64,000 bases of DNA from Bacteriovoracaceae bacterium (GCA_016786485.1 JAEUWD010000048.1:211808-275807), one strand, 5' to 3'; positions 33,517 to 43,846 are shown, numbered from the stretch's first letter. Notes: generated by a model from the letters alone, not told the origin. Numbers and translations are program-made.

Positions 33517-34947
33517 ATGAATTACGAAGTTATTATTGGTTTAGAAATACATGCTCAACTTGCAACAAAAACCAAAGCTTGGTGTAGTTGTGAAATCTCA
33601 ACTAAAGCTTTTGAAAACACCAAGGTTTGTCCGGTATGTTCCGCACAACCAGGTGCTTTGCCTGTCTTAAACGAAAAAGCTGTTGAGTATGCGATTAGTT
33701 CGGCACTGGCCTTGAATTGCAAGATTAATCCTCATTCAAGTTTTGATCGTAAAAATTATTTTTATCCAGATTTACCAAAAGGTTTTCAGATTACACAGTT
33801 TCCTTCACCAATAGGAACTGACGGATATATTTCTATTAAAGATTCTAACGGCAATGAGAAGAAAGTCGGCATAGAAAGAGTTCAAATGGAAGAAGACACC
33901 GGTAAGTCAACTCACATGGCCGGAGCTTCACTGATTAACCTCAATCGTTGTGGTACTCCACTGATTGAAATTGTTGGTAAGCCTGATATTCGTGATGCTA
34001 AAGAAGCGTCTGAGTACTATAAAAAAATTCAATCTATTCTCGTTTATCTCGGTGTTTCTCATGGAAATATGCAAGAAGGTAACTTACGTTGTGACGTAAA
34101 CTTATCCCTTCGTAAAAAAGGTGACACTAAATTTGGCACACGGACTGAAGTTAAAAACCTAAATAGTTTTAAAAGTGTTGAGAAAGCGATTGAACACGAA
34201 ATTCAAAGACAAGCCGCACTTTTAGATTCAGGTAAAAAGGTTGAACAGCAAACGCTTTTATTTAATATCGATACAGGCACGACGAAAGTTATGCGTACTA
34301 AATCAAACGCTGATGATTATCGTTATTTTCCTGAACCGGATTTGTTGCCATTAATTGTCAGTGAAGCGCAAATTAAAAAATTAAAAGAAAATTTACCAGA
34401 GTTACCGGATGCTAAAATTAAACGTTTTATGCAACAGTACTCAATTCCTTATTACGATGCCGACGTTTTAACTTCATCAAAAGAGCTTGCGCAGTATTTT
34501 GAAACAGCAGCTGGCGCTTATAAAGGCGAAGCTAAAAAAGCTTCAAACTGGATCATGGTCGAGTTATTAAAACTGATCAATGAATCTGGTTCAGATATTG
34601 CGAAGTCACCAGTTCCGGCTTTGGAATTAGCAAATTTATTAAACTTTGTTTTGGATGATACGATTTCTGGAAAAATCGCGAAAGATGTTATGCAGAAGAT
34701 GTATGATGAAAGAATTTCAGCTGCTAAGGCCATTGAAAAGATGGGCGTGAAACAGATTAGTGATACTTCAGCGCTAGAAGAAATGATTAAGAAAACATTA
34801 ACGGAACATGCGGCGGAAGTTGATCGTTATCGTAAAGGTGAAGTGAAGCTTTACGGTTTCTTGGTTGGTCAGACAATGAAAAATACTAAGGGACAAGGTA
34901 ATCCAAAACTTATTAATGATATCTTAAAAAAGTTACTCGATGGTTAA
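33517..34947 (+). CDS. gatB: Asp/Glu-tRNA amidotransferase subunit B
   Basis: 476 aa. Kinase-like domain with IGLEIHAQLATKTKAWCSC, KNYFYPDLPKGFQITQF and EEDTGKSTH, then the GatB tail domain with a C-terminal YqeY-like segment (FLVGQTMKNTKGQGNPKLIND). Two Cys pairs (WCSC, VCPVC) form the zinc site. Ends eight bases inside the next gene. Confidence 0.97.
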   Translation: MNYEVIIGLEIHAQLATKTKAWCSCEISTKAFENTKVCPVCSAQPGALPVLNEKAVEYAISSALALNCKINPHSSFDRKNYFYPDLPKGFQITQFPSPIGTDGYISIKDSNGNEKKVGIERVQMEEDTGKSTHMAGASLINLNRCGTPLIEIVGKPDIRDAKEASEYYKKIQSILVYLGVSHGNMQEGNLRCDVNLSLRKKGDTKFGTRTEVKNLNSFKSVEKAIEHEIQRQAALLDSGKKVEQQTLLFNIDTGTTKVMRTKSNADDYRYFPEPDLLPLIVSEAQIKKLKENLPELPDAKIKRFMQQYSIPYYDADVLTSSKELAQYFETAAGAYKGEAKKASNWIMVELLKLINESGSDIAKSPVPALELANLLNFVLDDTISGKIAKDVMQKMYDERISAAKAIEKMGVKQISDTSALEEMIKKTLTEHAAEVDRYRKGEVKLYGFLVGQTMKNTKGQGNPKLINDILKKLLDG

Positions 34948-37171
34948 AATAACAGAACAACACAAAAAGTCCGCAATTGTAACGCTCGTTTTTATCTTTT
35001 GCATAACGTGCTTTTATATCTATTTGCATTCAATTGTGGATGTTGAAAAAATTAAAAAAACTACAACCGAATCCATTACCAAAATGTTTCCACGTCTGGA
35101 GCTTACCGTTGAACAGTTAGATTATAAGTTGGCGAGTAGCTTAAAATTTAGTGGCAATAATCTTGCTTTAAAATTAAAAAAGCGCCCACAAGATGGTTCT
35201 TCTGAAACTTTATTGCTCATCGAAAGTTTTGAATTAAGAATTCCGCTACTTTCATTGATTACCAATGGTGGAAATCTCAAGTTTTTGGCCAAAAACGCCA
35301 TTATCAATTATGAAGAGTATGAATCGGCGAATAATTGGAAATATGCTTTTAAAGAAGTGAATTATCAAAAAGAAGTCGATGTTTTATCATTCCTGACCAA
35401 TAGCAAACTGAATTTCAATTTCAAAAACTCAAAGCTGCGTTTCAAATTAAAAAATCAAAAAAATGGTGAGTACGACTTAACTAAAATAATTGTTCGAGAC
35501 TTTAAGCTTTCATCTTCGTCGGCTTTTGAAATTGAGACTGCTTTAAATTATGAACTGGCACCTGATAAAAAAATCGATTCAAAATTATTAATAATCGGCG
35601 AAATTGATCTTAAGAAATATATTGATGAATCTATTATTCAAGCTTCGTTAATTACAACACTTTCAGATTTTTCTTATAGCGAACTTGCTAGCAAAATCCC
35701 TAAAATTAAAAACAAAATTAATTTTACTTTGAATTCAGATCAATCTTTGTTTTTTGATTTTAACTTAGATATCGATAGTTTGTTAAACATTGAATCTAAA
35801 GGGAATTTAGAAAATAATAAAATCCGCTTAAGTGATATTAAATCCGAAGTGAGTCTGACACATCTTAAGACCTTGCTACCACAAAGAGTAAATGATTCTC
35901 TTCACAATTTTGATTTTCTTGATTCTAAACTGCAAATTGCCGGTAAGCTTAATATCGATCGACAAACAAAAGCGATTGAAACCAATCTCGATTTGTTAAC
36001 AACTAAGAAATTTAATCTTATTCTACCATTAGGAATGAATTTTTCAACCTTGCTTAAAGGTAATCTGACTTCCGACAAGTTGCAATTTACGCTTGTTTCT
36101 GAGCTTTTTGGTGGCACGATGACCGTCGAAACCACGACAAAATTATCGAATGACAATTTCGATTTTAAAATCGAAAGATTTAATACTTTGGTTCGCGCTA
36201 GTGGAATCAAGTTGGATAATTTCAATTTTGGCCATGTCTTAAATTCGACTTCAAGTGAGCCAGACAAAAAGTCTAAAAATGATTCAAAATTTATTCCAGG
36301 TGAGCTGGAGTTAGCTTTTGAACAATTTTATATTAATAATCAAGAGTTAAAACTCAACGGTAAAATTCAGGTTTCTCCAGATCAGGTCTTGGCGGAAAAA
36401 GTCAGCGTATTCATTGGCAGTGATGCCCAGGCACAACTGTATTATAAGCAGACTATTTCAGAAAATAAATTGATTAACACTAAGTCGGTGGTAACGCTTA
36501 ATCGTTGTGATATGAAAGAGCTAGCGATTATCACACCATCGGCGCTTTCAGGTGTAGCAGGTAAGGTGACAGGTAAAATCACTACCGATATTTTAAGACA
36601 TAATGAACGCCGAATTGAGAACCGCGTTTTTGATTTAAAATTGGTTGATGGTAACTTAACTTTCTTTGATAGTAATACCTATATCACGAATCTTGTGGCC
36701 CACAATGCTTTCTTTAAAAGCTCAACTAATGACACCGTTTTAGTTGAAGAATTCAAGAAGATGAATACTGAATTTAAAGATTTTAGTGTTCAGGCCAAAC
36801 TAGAAAATGATCTGCTTACCATTAATCAATTCGCTTTCCGCGAAAAAAACGGCAATTACAGTTTAAAAGGTAATGGAAAAATTTACTTATTAGAAAATAT
36901 CGATAACGCGAGCACCGTTTTATTTGATTTAAATATGCAAAATAAAGTGGTTGGAGCAAAGTTACTCGAAGTTGCTGGCTCAAGCCAAATTCCGGTTAAA
37001 TTAAAGGGTACAGCGACAAATCTCGCGCCAGACTTAGATTACACAATTGAGACGTTAATTAATCAGAGCCTAAAAGAGCGTTCAAAAAAATATTTTAAAT
37101 CAGAAACACTGAAAGAACTATTTGATGGTAAACGGATTATTATTAACCCTGGATTATTAAAATCAATATGA
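34940..37171 (+). CDS. AsmA-like membrane protein
   Basis: 743 aa. One N-terminal helix (SAIVTLVFIFCITCFYIYLH) then a long periplasmic repetitive beta-rich part. AsmA-family style shows in the N-terminus (FPRLELTVEQLDYKLASSLK) and a C-terminal AsmA_2-like region (LSGVAGKVTGKITTDI; FREKNGNYSLKGNGKIYLLEN). These proteins move phospholipid between membranes in better known bacteria. Low-complexity Lys/Asn/Leu composition. Family assignment by architecture, moderate. Confidence 0.65.
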   Translation: MVKITEQHKKSAIVTLVFIFCITCFYIYLHSIVDVEKIKKTTTESITKMFPRLELTVEQLDYKLASSLKFSGNNLALKLKKRPQDGSSETLLLIESFELRIPLLSLITNGGNLKFLAKNAIINYEEYESANNWKYAFKEVNYQKEVDVLSFLTNSKLNFNFKNSKLRFKLKNQKNGEYDLTKIIVRDFKLSSSSAFEIETALNYELAPDKKIDSKLLIIGEIDLKKYIDESIIQASLITTLSDFSYSELASKIPKIKNKINFTLNSDQSLFFDFNLDIDSLLNIESKGNLENNKIRLSDIKSEVSLTHLKTLLPQRVNDSLHNFDFLDSKLQIAGKLNIDRQTKAIETNLDLLTTKKFNLILPLGMNFSTLLKGNLTSDKLQFTLVSELFGGTMTVETTTKLSNDNFDFKIERFNTLVRASGIKLDNFNFGHVLNSTSSEPDKKSKNDSKFIPGELELAFEQFYINNQELKLNGKIQVSPDQVLAEKVSVFIGSDAQAQLYYKQTISENKLINTKSVVTLNRCDMKELAIITPSALSGVAGKVTGKITTDILRHNERRIENRVFDLKLVDGNLTFFDSNTYITNLVAHNAFFKSSTNDTVLVEEFKKMNTEFKDFSVQAKLENDLLTINQFAFREKNGNYSLKGNGKIYLLENIDNASTVLFDLNMQNKVVGAKLLEVAGSSQIPVKLKGTATNLAPDLDYTIETLINQSLKERSKKYFKSETLKELFDGKRIIINPGLLKSI

Positions 37172-38091
37172 AAAATCTAAGAGCTAGTATTGATATCGGA
37201 TCAAATAGTACCCTTTTACTAGCAGGTAATTATCAGAATGGTAAGTTCGAAGAACTGGCCAATGAATCACGTATCACGGGTTTAGGTCGTGGTTTAGATA
37301 TCGATAAGGCCTTCATTCCTGAGGCGATGAGTGACGGTTTAGAAGCGCTTAAGGAATACAGTGCGATTTGTGTAAAACTAGGAATTAAACCGGAAGATGT
37401 GATTGTCACTGCAACCGAAGCTTCTCGCGTTGCCCGCAATGCTAAAGATTATTTTGCAAAAATTAAAAAAGAAACTGGCCTTAATATTCAAACCATTACT
37501 TCGGATGCGGAGGCCTATTATTCAGCTCGCGGAGTTTTATTTGATCCACTTATTAAGGATAAAACTATTTATATTATGGATATCGGTGGAGCTTCGACAG
37601 AAATTATTGAAGTTGAAACCAAACCTTTTAAAATCATTCGTTCGATCAGCCTTCCGATGGGTGCGGTTCGAATGACGAGTTGGTTAAAAGAAAAAAATAA
37701 CCTGGATAAAGTGGAGGAAATTTTCACCAAATTTTCCGATATCTCTAGTTATAAAACAAAAAAATTGTTCTGTGTGGCCGGTACGATGACTTCTATTGGA
37801 AATATGTATTTAGGTCATTCAGAATTTGTTGAAAAAGAAGTGAACTTGCTCGAATTAACTTCAAAAGATTTAAATAACGTCGTCGAAAAATATTTTCCAA
37901 TCGCTGAAGCTGATATTTTAAAAAAATTTCCTTTCCTCGGTAAGCGCAGTCGCACCATTCATGGTGGAATGTTAGTGGCAAAAACGGTTTGTGATAAGTT
38001 AGCAGTGGAAAAGATAGTTATTTCAACCTATGGTTTAAGATATGGTACACTCATTGAAGGAGTAATAAAGCATGAGTTCCTTTTCAAGTGA
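37168..38091 (+). CDS. Ppx/GppA-family phosphatase
   Basis: 307 aa, shorter than bifunctional Ppx, so a single catalytic core. ASKHA motifs: ASIDIGSNSTLLLAG (phosphate 1), ATEASRVARNAKDYF, YIMDIGGASTEII (phosphate 2) and CVAGTMTSIG. Degrades polyphosphate or pppGpp; which one cannot be told here. Overlaps the AsmA-like gene (ATGA) and the next gene by 20 bases. Confidence 0.88.
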   Translation: MKNLRASIDIGSNSTLLLAGNYQNGKFEELANESRITGLGRGLDIDKAFIPEAMSDGLEALKEYSAICVKLGIKPEDVIVTATEASRVARNAKDYFAKIKKETGLNIQTITSDAEAYYSARGVLFDPLIKDKTIYIMDIGGASTEIIEVETKPFKIIRSISLPMGAVRMTSWLKEKNNLDKVEEIFTKFSDISSYKTKKLFCVAGTMTSIGNMYLGHSEFVEKEVNLLELTSKDLNNVVEKYFPIAEADILKKFPFLGKRSRTIHGGMLVAKTVCDKLAVEKIVISTYGLRYGTLIEGVIKHEFLFK

Positions 38092-38518
38092 AGCAGTAGA
38101 AGAGAAGATCCTTAAACGTGGTGATATTCTTTTTAAAGAAGGCGAAAAGCCAAAGCGGATTTATCTTATTGCTTATGGGAAAATCATCGGTATTACCAAA
38201 TCGACCAATCGTTTGCTGCCACTTTTTGTGGCCGAACAAAATTCTATTGTTGGTGAAGAAGCACTTACCGATAAAACTTGGTCGTATAGCGCTGTTGCGA
38301 TGAGTGATTGCAAGCTAGTCCCAATCGAAACAAAAGATATTAACGATTTCTTAAAATCAACTCCAGATTGGGTTCAGAAAATTATTTTCGGTCTAAGTGA
38401 GCGTATGACATCTATTCAACAATTAATTAGTGAGCAAAAAATTTCAGCTCACGAATTGAGTGGTGGCCAAGAATTGTCTGCTGAAGATATGTCATTCTTA
38501 CAAGCAACACTTAAATAG
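38072..38518 (+). CDS. cyclic-nucleotide-binding domain protein
   Basis: 148 aa. A stand-alone cNMP-binding beta roll (RGDILFKEGEKPKRIYLIAYGK; NSIVGEEALTDKTWSYSAVA) without the helix-turn-helix of Crp. The phosphate-binding cassette has GEEALTDKTWSYSA in place of GExxLxxxxRxA: Glu is kept but Trp-Ser occupies the usual Arg position, so cyclic-nucleotide binding is doubtful. C-terminal helix may form a coiled coil. GGAG 11 bases before ATG. Confidence 0.8.
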   Translation: MSSFSSEAVEEKILKRGDILFKEGEKPKRIYLIAYGKIIGITKSTNRLLPLFVAEQNSIVGEEALTDKTWSYSAVAMSDCKLVPIETKDINDFLKSTPDWVQKIIFGLSERMTSIQQLISEQKISAHELSGGQELSAEDMSFLQATLK

Positions 38519-39812
38519 ATTTGATCCAAACGAAAACCCGAACTTGACCGCGAGGTGATGGCGTTCTCGTCTTTGAAATATAGAGACTAGTTTCTTCTAG
38601 CGATGAAACATCGGTAATGAAATCTTTTAAATTATTTTCAGGCACGAATAAATTGAAATAAATCCCACCAGGAATATCGATACCAGGTTTTACTTGTCCG
38701 GCTGCTAAGGCTTCGTATTGACCAATGAGCCCCTTCACTTTGTCGCGTGCTCCCTTAGGTGAGACGGAATTCATCATCAAACGATAAGCATTCCTGCTAC
38801 CATATTGAGAATCTCGATAATCAGATTTTTTAGTTTCTTCGTATTCTGATTTAACACTACCGGCATCTTCAATATCTTTAGGCAAGGCTTCAACTGAAGT
38901 TACTACGACGTCAGATTCAACATCGAAACGCTCTTCTTCGAAGTTTTCAATTTTAAAATTTTCAGCTTCTTGCTTTTCAAGTTTTTCGATTTCCTTTAAA
39001 GAAAGTTCAATTTCCGCTTGAGGCTCAGTCGCTTCGTTTTTAAAAGTTAGTGTTTTGTTTAACCAAAATAAATTGGGTTCAAACAAACTTACTTTTTCAA
39101 TGAGATAACTTTCGTACCATCGGTTACCCACACGTAGAACGACGATGACAATAAAACCAATAATAAAAAGTAGGAAAATTTCTTTTAAGAAGACGGCTTG
39201 TTTGCGAAAAGAAGTTTTTTCTTTAATTTTACTTAAATCAAATTTCTTTCCAAGAAAACTGCGTTCCATTTTTTTTAAGAAGATATTCCATTCAGGATAG
39301 AGCGTAACTTCTAGGGAAGAGAGCATTTCGTCTTCAAGTGAACCACGCTCTTGCGGCATAAGTTCAAGCTTTTTACGAATATTTTCATAGGTATAATAAA
39401 CGTTTTTTGAAGTGGCATTGGCCACTTGATATACCTCATTGATTTCGTTCTCAAGATGAGGATAACGGGTCACAAAGAAGTCACGTAATATAAGCGCGAT
39501 TTCAGATTCAGAAATACGAGTCTGCTCTGATATTTCGTGGATATTTATATTTTTATAAATATAGATATAACAAATAAGCTTATTTTTAAGCCAATTAAAC
39601 CATGAAAGGAGTGGACCTGTTTTCAGTACTTGCTTAGTAAATTCAAAACGGTTCATCACTTGGTTAAGCGAAAGTGAATCTAAAAAGAAATGATTCCAGA
39701 ATTCATTGAATTCTTTTTCAAATCTCCCTTCCCAAGTAATGTTCGCCAGATTGAGTTCAATCCAGTTTTGGTACTTTTCAAAATCTTGTGTACTTAAAGT
39801 GACGACGTTCAT
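38511..39812 (-). CDS. hypothetical protein with one central membrane helix
   Basis: 433 aa. The N-terminal ~200 residues are helical with a helix-turn-helix-like stretch (INIHEISEQTRISESEIALI). One membrane segment (FLKEIFLLFIIGFIVIVVLRV, ~residues 205-225) follows. The periplasmic part starts with an acidic linker and ends in a compact alpha/beta domain (GIYFNLFVPENNLKDFI, RVFVWIKSI). This cytoplasmic DNA-binding-like / periplasmic sensor layout suggests a one-component membrane regulator or anti-sigma type protein. Not recognised. Three bases after thiolase. Confidence 0.6.
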   Translation of the reverse strand: MNVVTLSTQDFEKYQNWIELNLANITWEGRFEKEFNEFWNHFFLDSLSLNQVMNRFEFTKQVLKTGPLLSWFNWLKNKLICYIYIYKNINIHEISEQTRISESEIALILRDFFVTRYPHLENEINEVYQVANATSKNVYYTYENIRKKLELMPQERGSLEDEMLSSLEVTLYPEWNIFLKKMERSFLGKKFDLSKIKEKTSFRKQAVFLKEIFLLFIIGFIVIVVLRVGNRWYESYLIEKVSLFEPNLFWLNKTLTFKNEATEPQAEIELSLKEIEKLEKQEAENFKIENFEEERFDVESDVVVTSVEALPKDIEDAGSVKSEYEETKKSDYRDSQYGSRNAYRLMMNSVSPKGARDKVKGLIGQYEALAAGQVKPGIDIPGGIYFNLFVPENNLKDFITDVSSLEETSLYISKTRTPSPRGQVRVFVWIKSI

Positions 39813-39815
39813 TAA

Positions 39816-41006
39816 TTATACTCTTCTTATTAATAGACTAATGCCTTGACCCCCGCCAATACAAGCAGAAGCTATCCCAGTCTTAAGATTTTTTTCTTTT
39901 AATTGCCGAGCAAGTGTATAGGCTATTCGAGTACCCGATGCAGCAAGTGGATGGCCGATGGCTATTGCGCCACCCCAGATATTTAATTTGTTCTTATCTA
40001 AACCAAGCTCTTTTACGCAGGCCAAAGCTTGTGCCGCAAAGGCTTCATTGATTTCAAATAAATCGATGTCTTTCAACGAAAGTTCATTTTTTTCAAGAAC
40101 GCCACGGATAGCAGGTACTGGACCAATTCCCATAATTTTGGGATCGACGCCCACCACATGGCCATCAATAATCTCAGCAATCGGCGTAAGTTTATGTTTA
40201 TTACAAAATTCTTCTGAAGCAATCAGCACGCTGCTTGCGCCATCCACAATTCCGGAAGCACTGCCCGGAGTAACTACACCATCGGTTTTAAAAGAAGAAC
40301 GTAGTTTTTTCATAGCGTCGATAGAGGCATCAGCACGGACATGTTCGTCTTTATCACATTTAGATTTTTTTAATTCGATAGTGGTAATTTCTTTTTGCAA
40401 GTGTCCTTGCTCATAAGCTTTAACAGCTTTAGCATGTGATTCGTATGAGAATACATCACATTCTTCGCGTGTGATTTTATATTGTTCTGCTAGGTTCTCG
40501 GCAGTAATTCCCATGGGCAGACAAGCATACTTATCGGTTAAAGCGTCGAGAAGCATGTCTACAACGGGAAGTGCGCCATATTTCGTTCCAAAGCGTCCAC
40601 CATAAGTTAAATGCGGAACCATCGACATATTCTCGACACCTGAGCAAAGAATGGCTTCAGCTTCATTTAAGCGAATAAGATTGCGAGCTTCTAAAATAAT
40701 CTGGATGCCTGAACCACAAAGTCTATTTACCACATGTCCTGGTGTACTTATTTTCATTCCAAGCTTAAGTGCTAAGTGTCTAGCGCCATACATCGTATCT
40801 GTTGATGAGGGAACAACATTACCTAAAATAACCTGATCAATTTCTTCAGGATTAAGTTTTAAATCATTAAAAAGGGCACGTGAGGCGTGAACCGCTAAAT
40901 CGACAGGTGTAATATCCATTAAACTTCCACCAAATTTTCCAAAGGCCGTTCGTTTACCGTGAACTAAAAAAACCTTACGACCAGAAACATTCTGCCTAGC
41001 AACCAT
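39816..41006 (-). CDS. acetyl-CoA acetyltransferase (thiolase)
   Basis: 396 aa from the ATG at 41006 (AAGGAGG upstream), not from the ATG at 41030. Thiolase II family: nucleophile Cys97 (NRLCGSG), NEAFAAQALA, GGAIAIGHPLAASGTR (catalytic His) and CIGGGQG (second Cys). Degradative or biosynthetic role in fatty-acid or ketone metabolism cannot be told apart by sequence. Confidence 0.93.
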   Translation of the reverse strand: MVARQNVSGRKVFLVHGKRTAFGKFGGSLMDITPVDLAVHASRALFNDLKLNPEEIDQVILGNVVPSSTDTMYGARHLALKLGMKISTPGHVVNRLCGSGIQIILEARNLIRLNEAEAILCSGVENMSMVPHLTYGGRFGTKYGALPVVDMLLDALTDKYACLPMGITAENLAEQYKITREECDVFSYESHAKAVKAYEQGHLQKEITTIELKKSKCDKDEHVRADASIDAMKKLRSSFKTDGVVTPGSASGIVDGASSVLIASEEFCNKHKLTPIAEIIDGHVVGVDPKIMGIGPVPAIRGVLEKNELSLKDIDLFEINEAFAAQALACVKELGLDKNKLNIWGGAIAIGHPLAASGTRIAYTLARQLKEKNLKTGIASACIGGGQGISLLIRRV

Positions 41007-41088
41007 TTTTGCCTCCTTGTTACGCATCAAGATTCATCAGTATGATAATAAATAATGTCAGTAATGGCATTACAAAATTGAAGGGTGT

Positions 41089-41517
41089 ATGGCCGAATCA
41101 GTCGATTTAAAAACTATTAAACTCAATCTTCACCAACGTGCTGAATATAAACGTCAGCTCTCAGAAATGGAAAAAGAGCGTCGACGCTATCGTGAAGAAA
41201 TCGATAAATCAGTCAAAAAACATGAAGAAGGTTCTAAAAACCTGGCCAATGCTTATGATGTCAAACTGACCAATGAACGAGCGAACCTTGAGCGAGAACT
41301 CATCAGTGTTCGTCGCGGAAATGAAAGAAAAATCAAAGAAGAAAATGATCGATATGCACAAATGTTATTAGAAGTTCGAACGGCGCATGAGCAGCAGTTG
41401 GCCGAAATGAAGGACAGCTTTGCTAAAGAAGTTGATCGTTATGAAAAAACGAGAGCGGAATATCTGGGTAATGCTGAGAGAAAATTTGAAATCGAAAAAG
41501 CCAAGATGAATTCATAG
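41089..41517 (+). CDS. coiled-coil protein
   Basis: 142 aa, almost wholly helical and charged (Glu, Lys, Arg), e.g. EMEKERRRYREEIDKSVKKH and FAKEVDRYEKTRAEYLGN. No signal peptide. It precedes the FliG-like gene by 28 bases on the same strand, so they may form a small operon. Not recognised; general coiled-coil similarity would hit many proteins. Confidence 0.6.
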   Translation: MAESVDLKTIKLNLHQRAEYKRQLSEMEKERRRYREEIDKSVKKHEEGSKNLANAYDVKLTNERANLERELISVRRGNERKIKEENDRYAQMLLEVRTAHEQQLAEMKDSFAKEVDRYEKTRAEYLGNAERKFEIEKAKMNS

Positions 41518-41545
41518 TTACTAAGCGGAAAGACCAGGAGGGTTA

Positions 41546-41980
41546 ATGTCGGGAATGCATTTAGAGTCGAAAGAAAAAATCAGAGTAAATGGTAAACAGC
41601 AGATGATTGACCTTCTTAAATTTATGGAAGGAGAAGAAAAAACCAACCTGATTCGTAATATTGTAAAAAGAAATCCGACTCTGGCGCGCGAATTAATGGA
41701 AGCATCCTTTAATTTTAAATCTTTAAATAATATGAGCGATGATAAAATTGTTTTAGTTCTTGGTTATGTAAACAATGCTGTTATCGGTTTAGCTCTTAAA
41801 AATTCTCCAGCTTCATTTCAGCGTCGGGTGCTTTCATTACTAGAGCGTAGTCGTGCGGAAGAAGCTTTTGGTATTCTTCAACGAACTGGTCATGCGATTT
41901 CTTCAGTGCTTAAGGCGCAAGAGAAGATTGTAAGCGTGGCAGTTGCTCTTAGTAAGAAAAAACAAATCAGTTTATATTAA
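41546..41980 (+). CDS. stand-alone FliG-like domain protein
   Basis: 144 aa. Residues ~42-135 follow the order of the FliG middle/C-terminal armadillo region: ARELMEASFNFKSLNNMSDDK, then IVLVLGYVNNAVIGLALKN, SFQRRVLSLLERSRAEEAF and AQEKIVSVAVAL. These match FliG's '..MFxFEDL..LDDRxIQRLLREVDxxxLALALKGA..EVxxKIxxNMSxRAAxML..' pattern as I recall it. The full FliG rotor domain with its torque helix is absent. AGGAGG four bases before ATG. SS14-like small size suggests a partner or decoy of the flagellar C-ring or another motor, which is inference. Confidence 0.6.
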   Translation: MSGMHLESKEKIRVNGKQQMIDLLKFMEGEEKTNLIRNIVKRNPTLARELMEASFNFKSLNNMSDDKIVLVLGYVNNAVIGLALKNSPASFQRRVLSLLERSRAEEAFGILQRTGHAISSVLKAQEKIVSVAVALSKKKQISLY

Positions 41981-41982
41981 TT

Positions 41983-43728
41983 TTATTTCGGCGGATTCAA
42001 AATCGTATCAATGAAATTGATATATTGAATGGATTGTCCATCGGACTTACCACCACTCGGATCTCGATTGGTCTCATGAAATTTTTTAACATTTTCAAAG
42101 TATTTACTGTCACCATCTTTTAATTCTTTTTCAGCAATTTCAGTATTGGTCGCAAACTTATTACAGCCCGTAACTCCGGTCTTTTTGTCTTTATCACCTT
42201 CTTCCAAGCAGACTTGGAGATAACTGTTTACTACGTTTGAATATTGAAAAATACGTCGGATACGTTCCTGTTTGTCGGCATAAATATCAGCGCGCGCATC
42301 GATTTGATTACCCTGATTGCTAGCATTTTTATCTAAAGAGATTTGTTTGATTTTATTTTCAAAGTCACGAATAACCGCCAGTTTTTCCGCTTCGAAAATT
42401 TTGCGAATTTTATCTTTTATGACATCATCAGGATCGTTTTTCATTTTATCCCATTCGGCTTGAGTGACAATGCCTTTTTCTAAGGCTTCTTTCTCTAGCT
42501 GGTCTTTATCCATAGCAGCTAAACTACGGCTTCTTAAGACTGTATCAGCTTCGTATCGAATTTTTTGCTCATCCAAGCTCTCACTTTCATCTTCGTTAAA
42601 AAACTCTTTGCATGCCTCTTCGTTGCCAGCTTTGCAGCGATTTTTTAAATCTTCAGCAATTTCTTTGTAATTACCAAAATCAGTTTTGTCTTTAGACTTA
42701 GCAAGTTCTTTAACTTTGGCCGCATCAAACTCTGCTAATTCTTTAGATGAAACGGTGGTGATTTTAGTCACAGCACTGTCGCCCTCATTCTTATATTCTG
42801 ATTTGTAAAAAGTGGTTGAAGCAAAGCCTACATCTTTACCTGTTCCGCGTTCTTTATTAAATTCAGCTTTAGCTTCTTCTGTTTTTTGAATGGCCACTTT
42901 GTAGCTCTTTAAGCGATCAACTAGTTTGCAAGCCAAGCGTCCCTGTTGCTTAAACTGTTCATCGCTAATTTGGTCAATTCCACTTAAATTTTGCTTATCA
43001 TCGGCAAGTATACTGTTATGTTTCTCTAGATCTTCACGATATTTTTCGCAACTTTTGTTTATGCTCGAAATGCACTTAGTGTAGTTCTTTTGAACATCCT
43101 CCTGATTATCTTTTAGCATGGTATCTAATTTCTTTTGACTGATTTTATCTATAACTTCTTTCTTTGCGTCATATTCAACTTCTGTACCGTTAGTCTCATC
43201 GTAGTTTTCCAAACAATAAGCCGCCACTTCCACTAGAAGATTTTTACCTAATTGATCGGCATAGAGATCATAGAAAACTCCATGATCGACATATTTATGA
43301 TTACTGGTAGCTTTGAGTGCATCGGCTTTTGTTTTTTTATTTTTCACATACTCTTCACCATAAAGAGCTGATTCAAGTCGTTCTGATAAATAAGCGCGAA
43401 TGTTGTTCGAAGTATTATCTTGAATTAAGCCGAACTTATGCAAACCAAGACCATTGCTAAGTTTTTTTAATTTTTCATCATCGGTACTATCTAACTGTGC
43501 ATCGAAATCTTTTTTTATACATTCATTTCTTTTAGTTACGTCGTTTTCGTTTTTGGCTGCACACTCTTTAAAAATTTTATTGAATTCTCCGCCTTCATTT
43601 TTAACACTTTTATCAATTTGTTCTGTGATTTCTTTTTGCTTTTCGAGTGTAATTGTTTTTTTACTCTCGGTGGCCGAAAGGTTTTGCGCTAACAGGAGGA
43701 TAATGACGAAGGCAGAATTAATTCCCAT
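41983..43728 (-). CDS. exported, charged, coiled-coil-rich protein
   Basis: 581 aa. Short signal peptide (AFVIILLLAQNLSA) then a periplasmic protein very rich in Lys, Asp and Glu with little hydrophobic content. Cys occur in pairs (ECAAKNENDVTKRNECIKK, CKAGNEEACKEF). No domain recognised. Convergent with the FliG-like gene; stop codons two bases apart. Confidence 0.6.
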   Translation of the reverse strand: MGINSAFVIILLLAQNLSATESKKTITLEKQKEITEQIDKSVKNEGGEFNKIFKECAAKNENDVTKRNECIKKDFDAQLDSTDDEKLKKLSNGLGLHKFGLIQDNTSNNIRAYLSERLESALYGEEYVKNKKTKADALKATSNHKYVDHGVFYDLYADQLGKNLLVEVAAYCLENYDETNGTEVEYDAKKEVIDKISQKKLDTMLKDNQEDVQKNYTKCISSINKSCEKYREDLEKHNSILADDKQNLSGIDQISDEQFKQQGRLACKLVDRLKSYKVAIQKTEEAKAEFNKERGTGKDVGFASTTFYKSEYKNEGDSAVTKITTVSSKELAEFDAAKVKELAKSKDKTDFGNYKEIAEDLKNRCKAGNEEACKEFFNEDESESLDEQKIRYEADTVLRSRSLAAMDKDQLEKEALEKGIVTQAEWDKMKNDPDDVIKDKIRKIFEAEKLAVIRDFENKIKQISLDKNASNQGNQIDARADIYADKQERIRRIFQYSNVVNSYLQVCLEEGDKDKKTGVTGCNKFATNTEIAEKELKDGDSKYFENVKKFHETNRDPSGGKSDGQSIQYINFIDTILNPPK

Positions 43729-43846
43729 ATAAGTATTTTATCGGCATTTTTATTAGAAAAGTTGAGTATCGTGGTTTGGTTTTGTAAGTTTAGTAATTTC
43801 ATGGAGTTACACTTGCAAAAAACAGCCTTGTAACGATTGCAATTGC

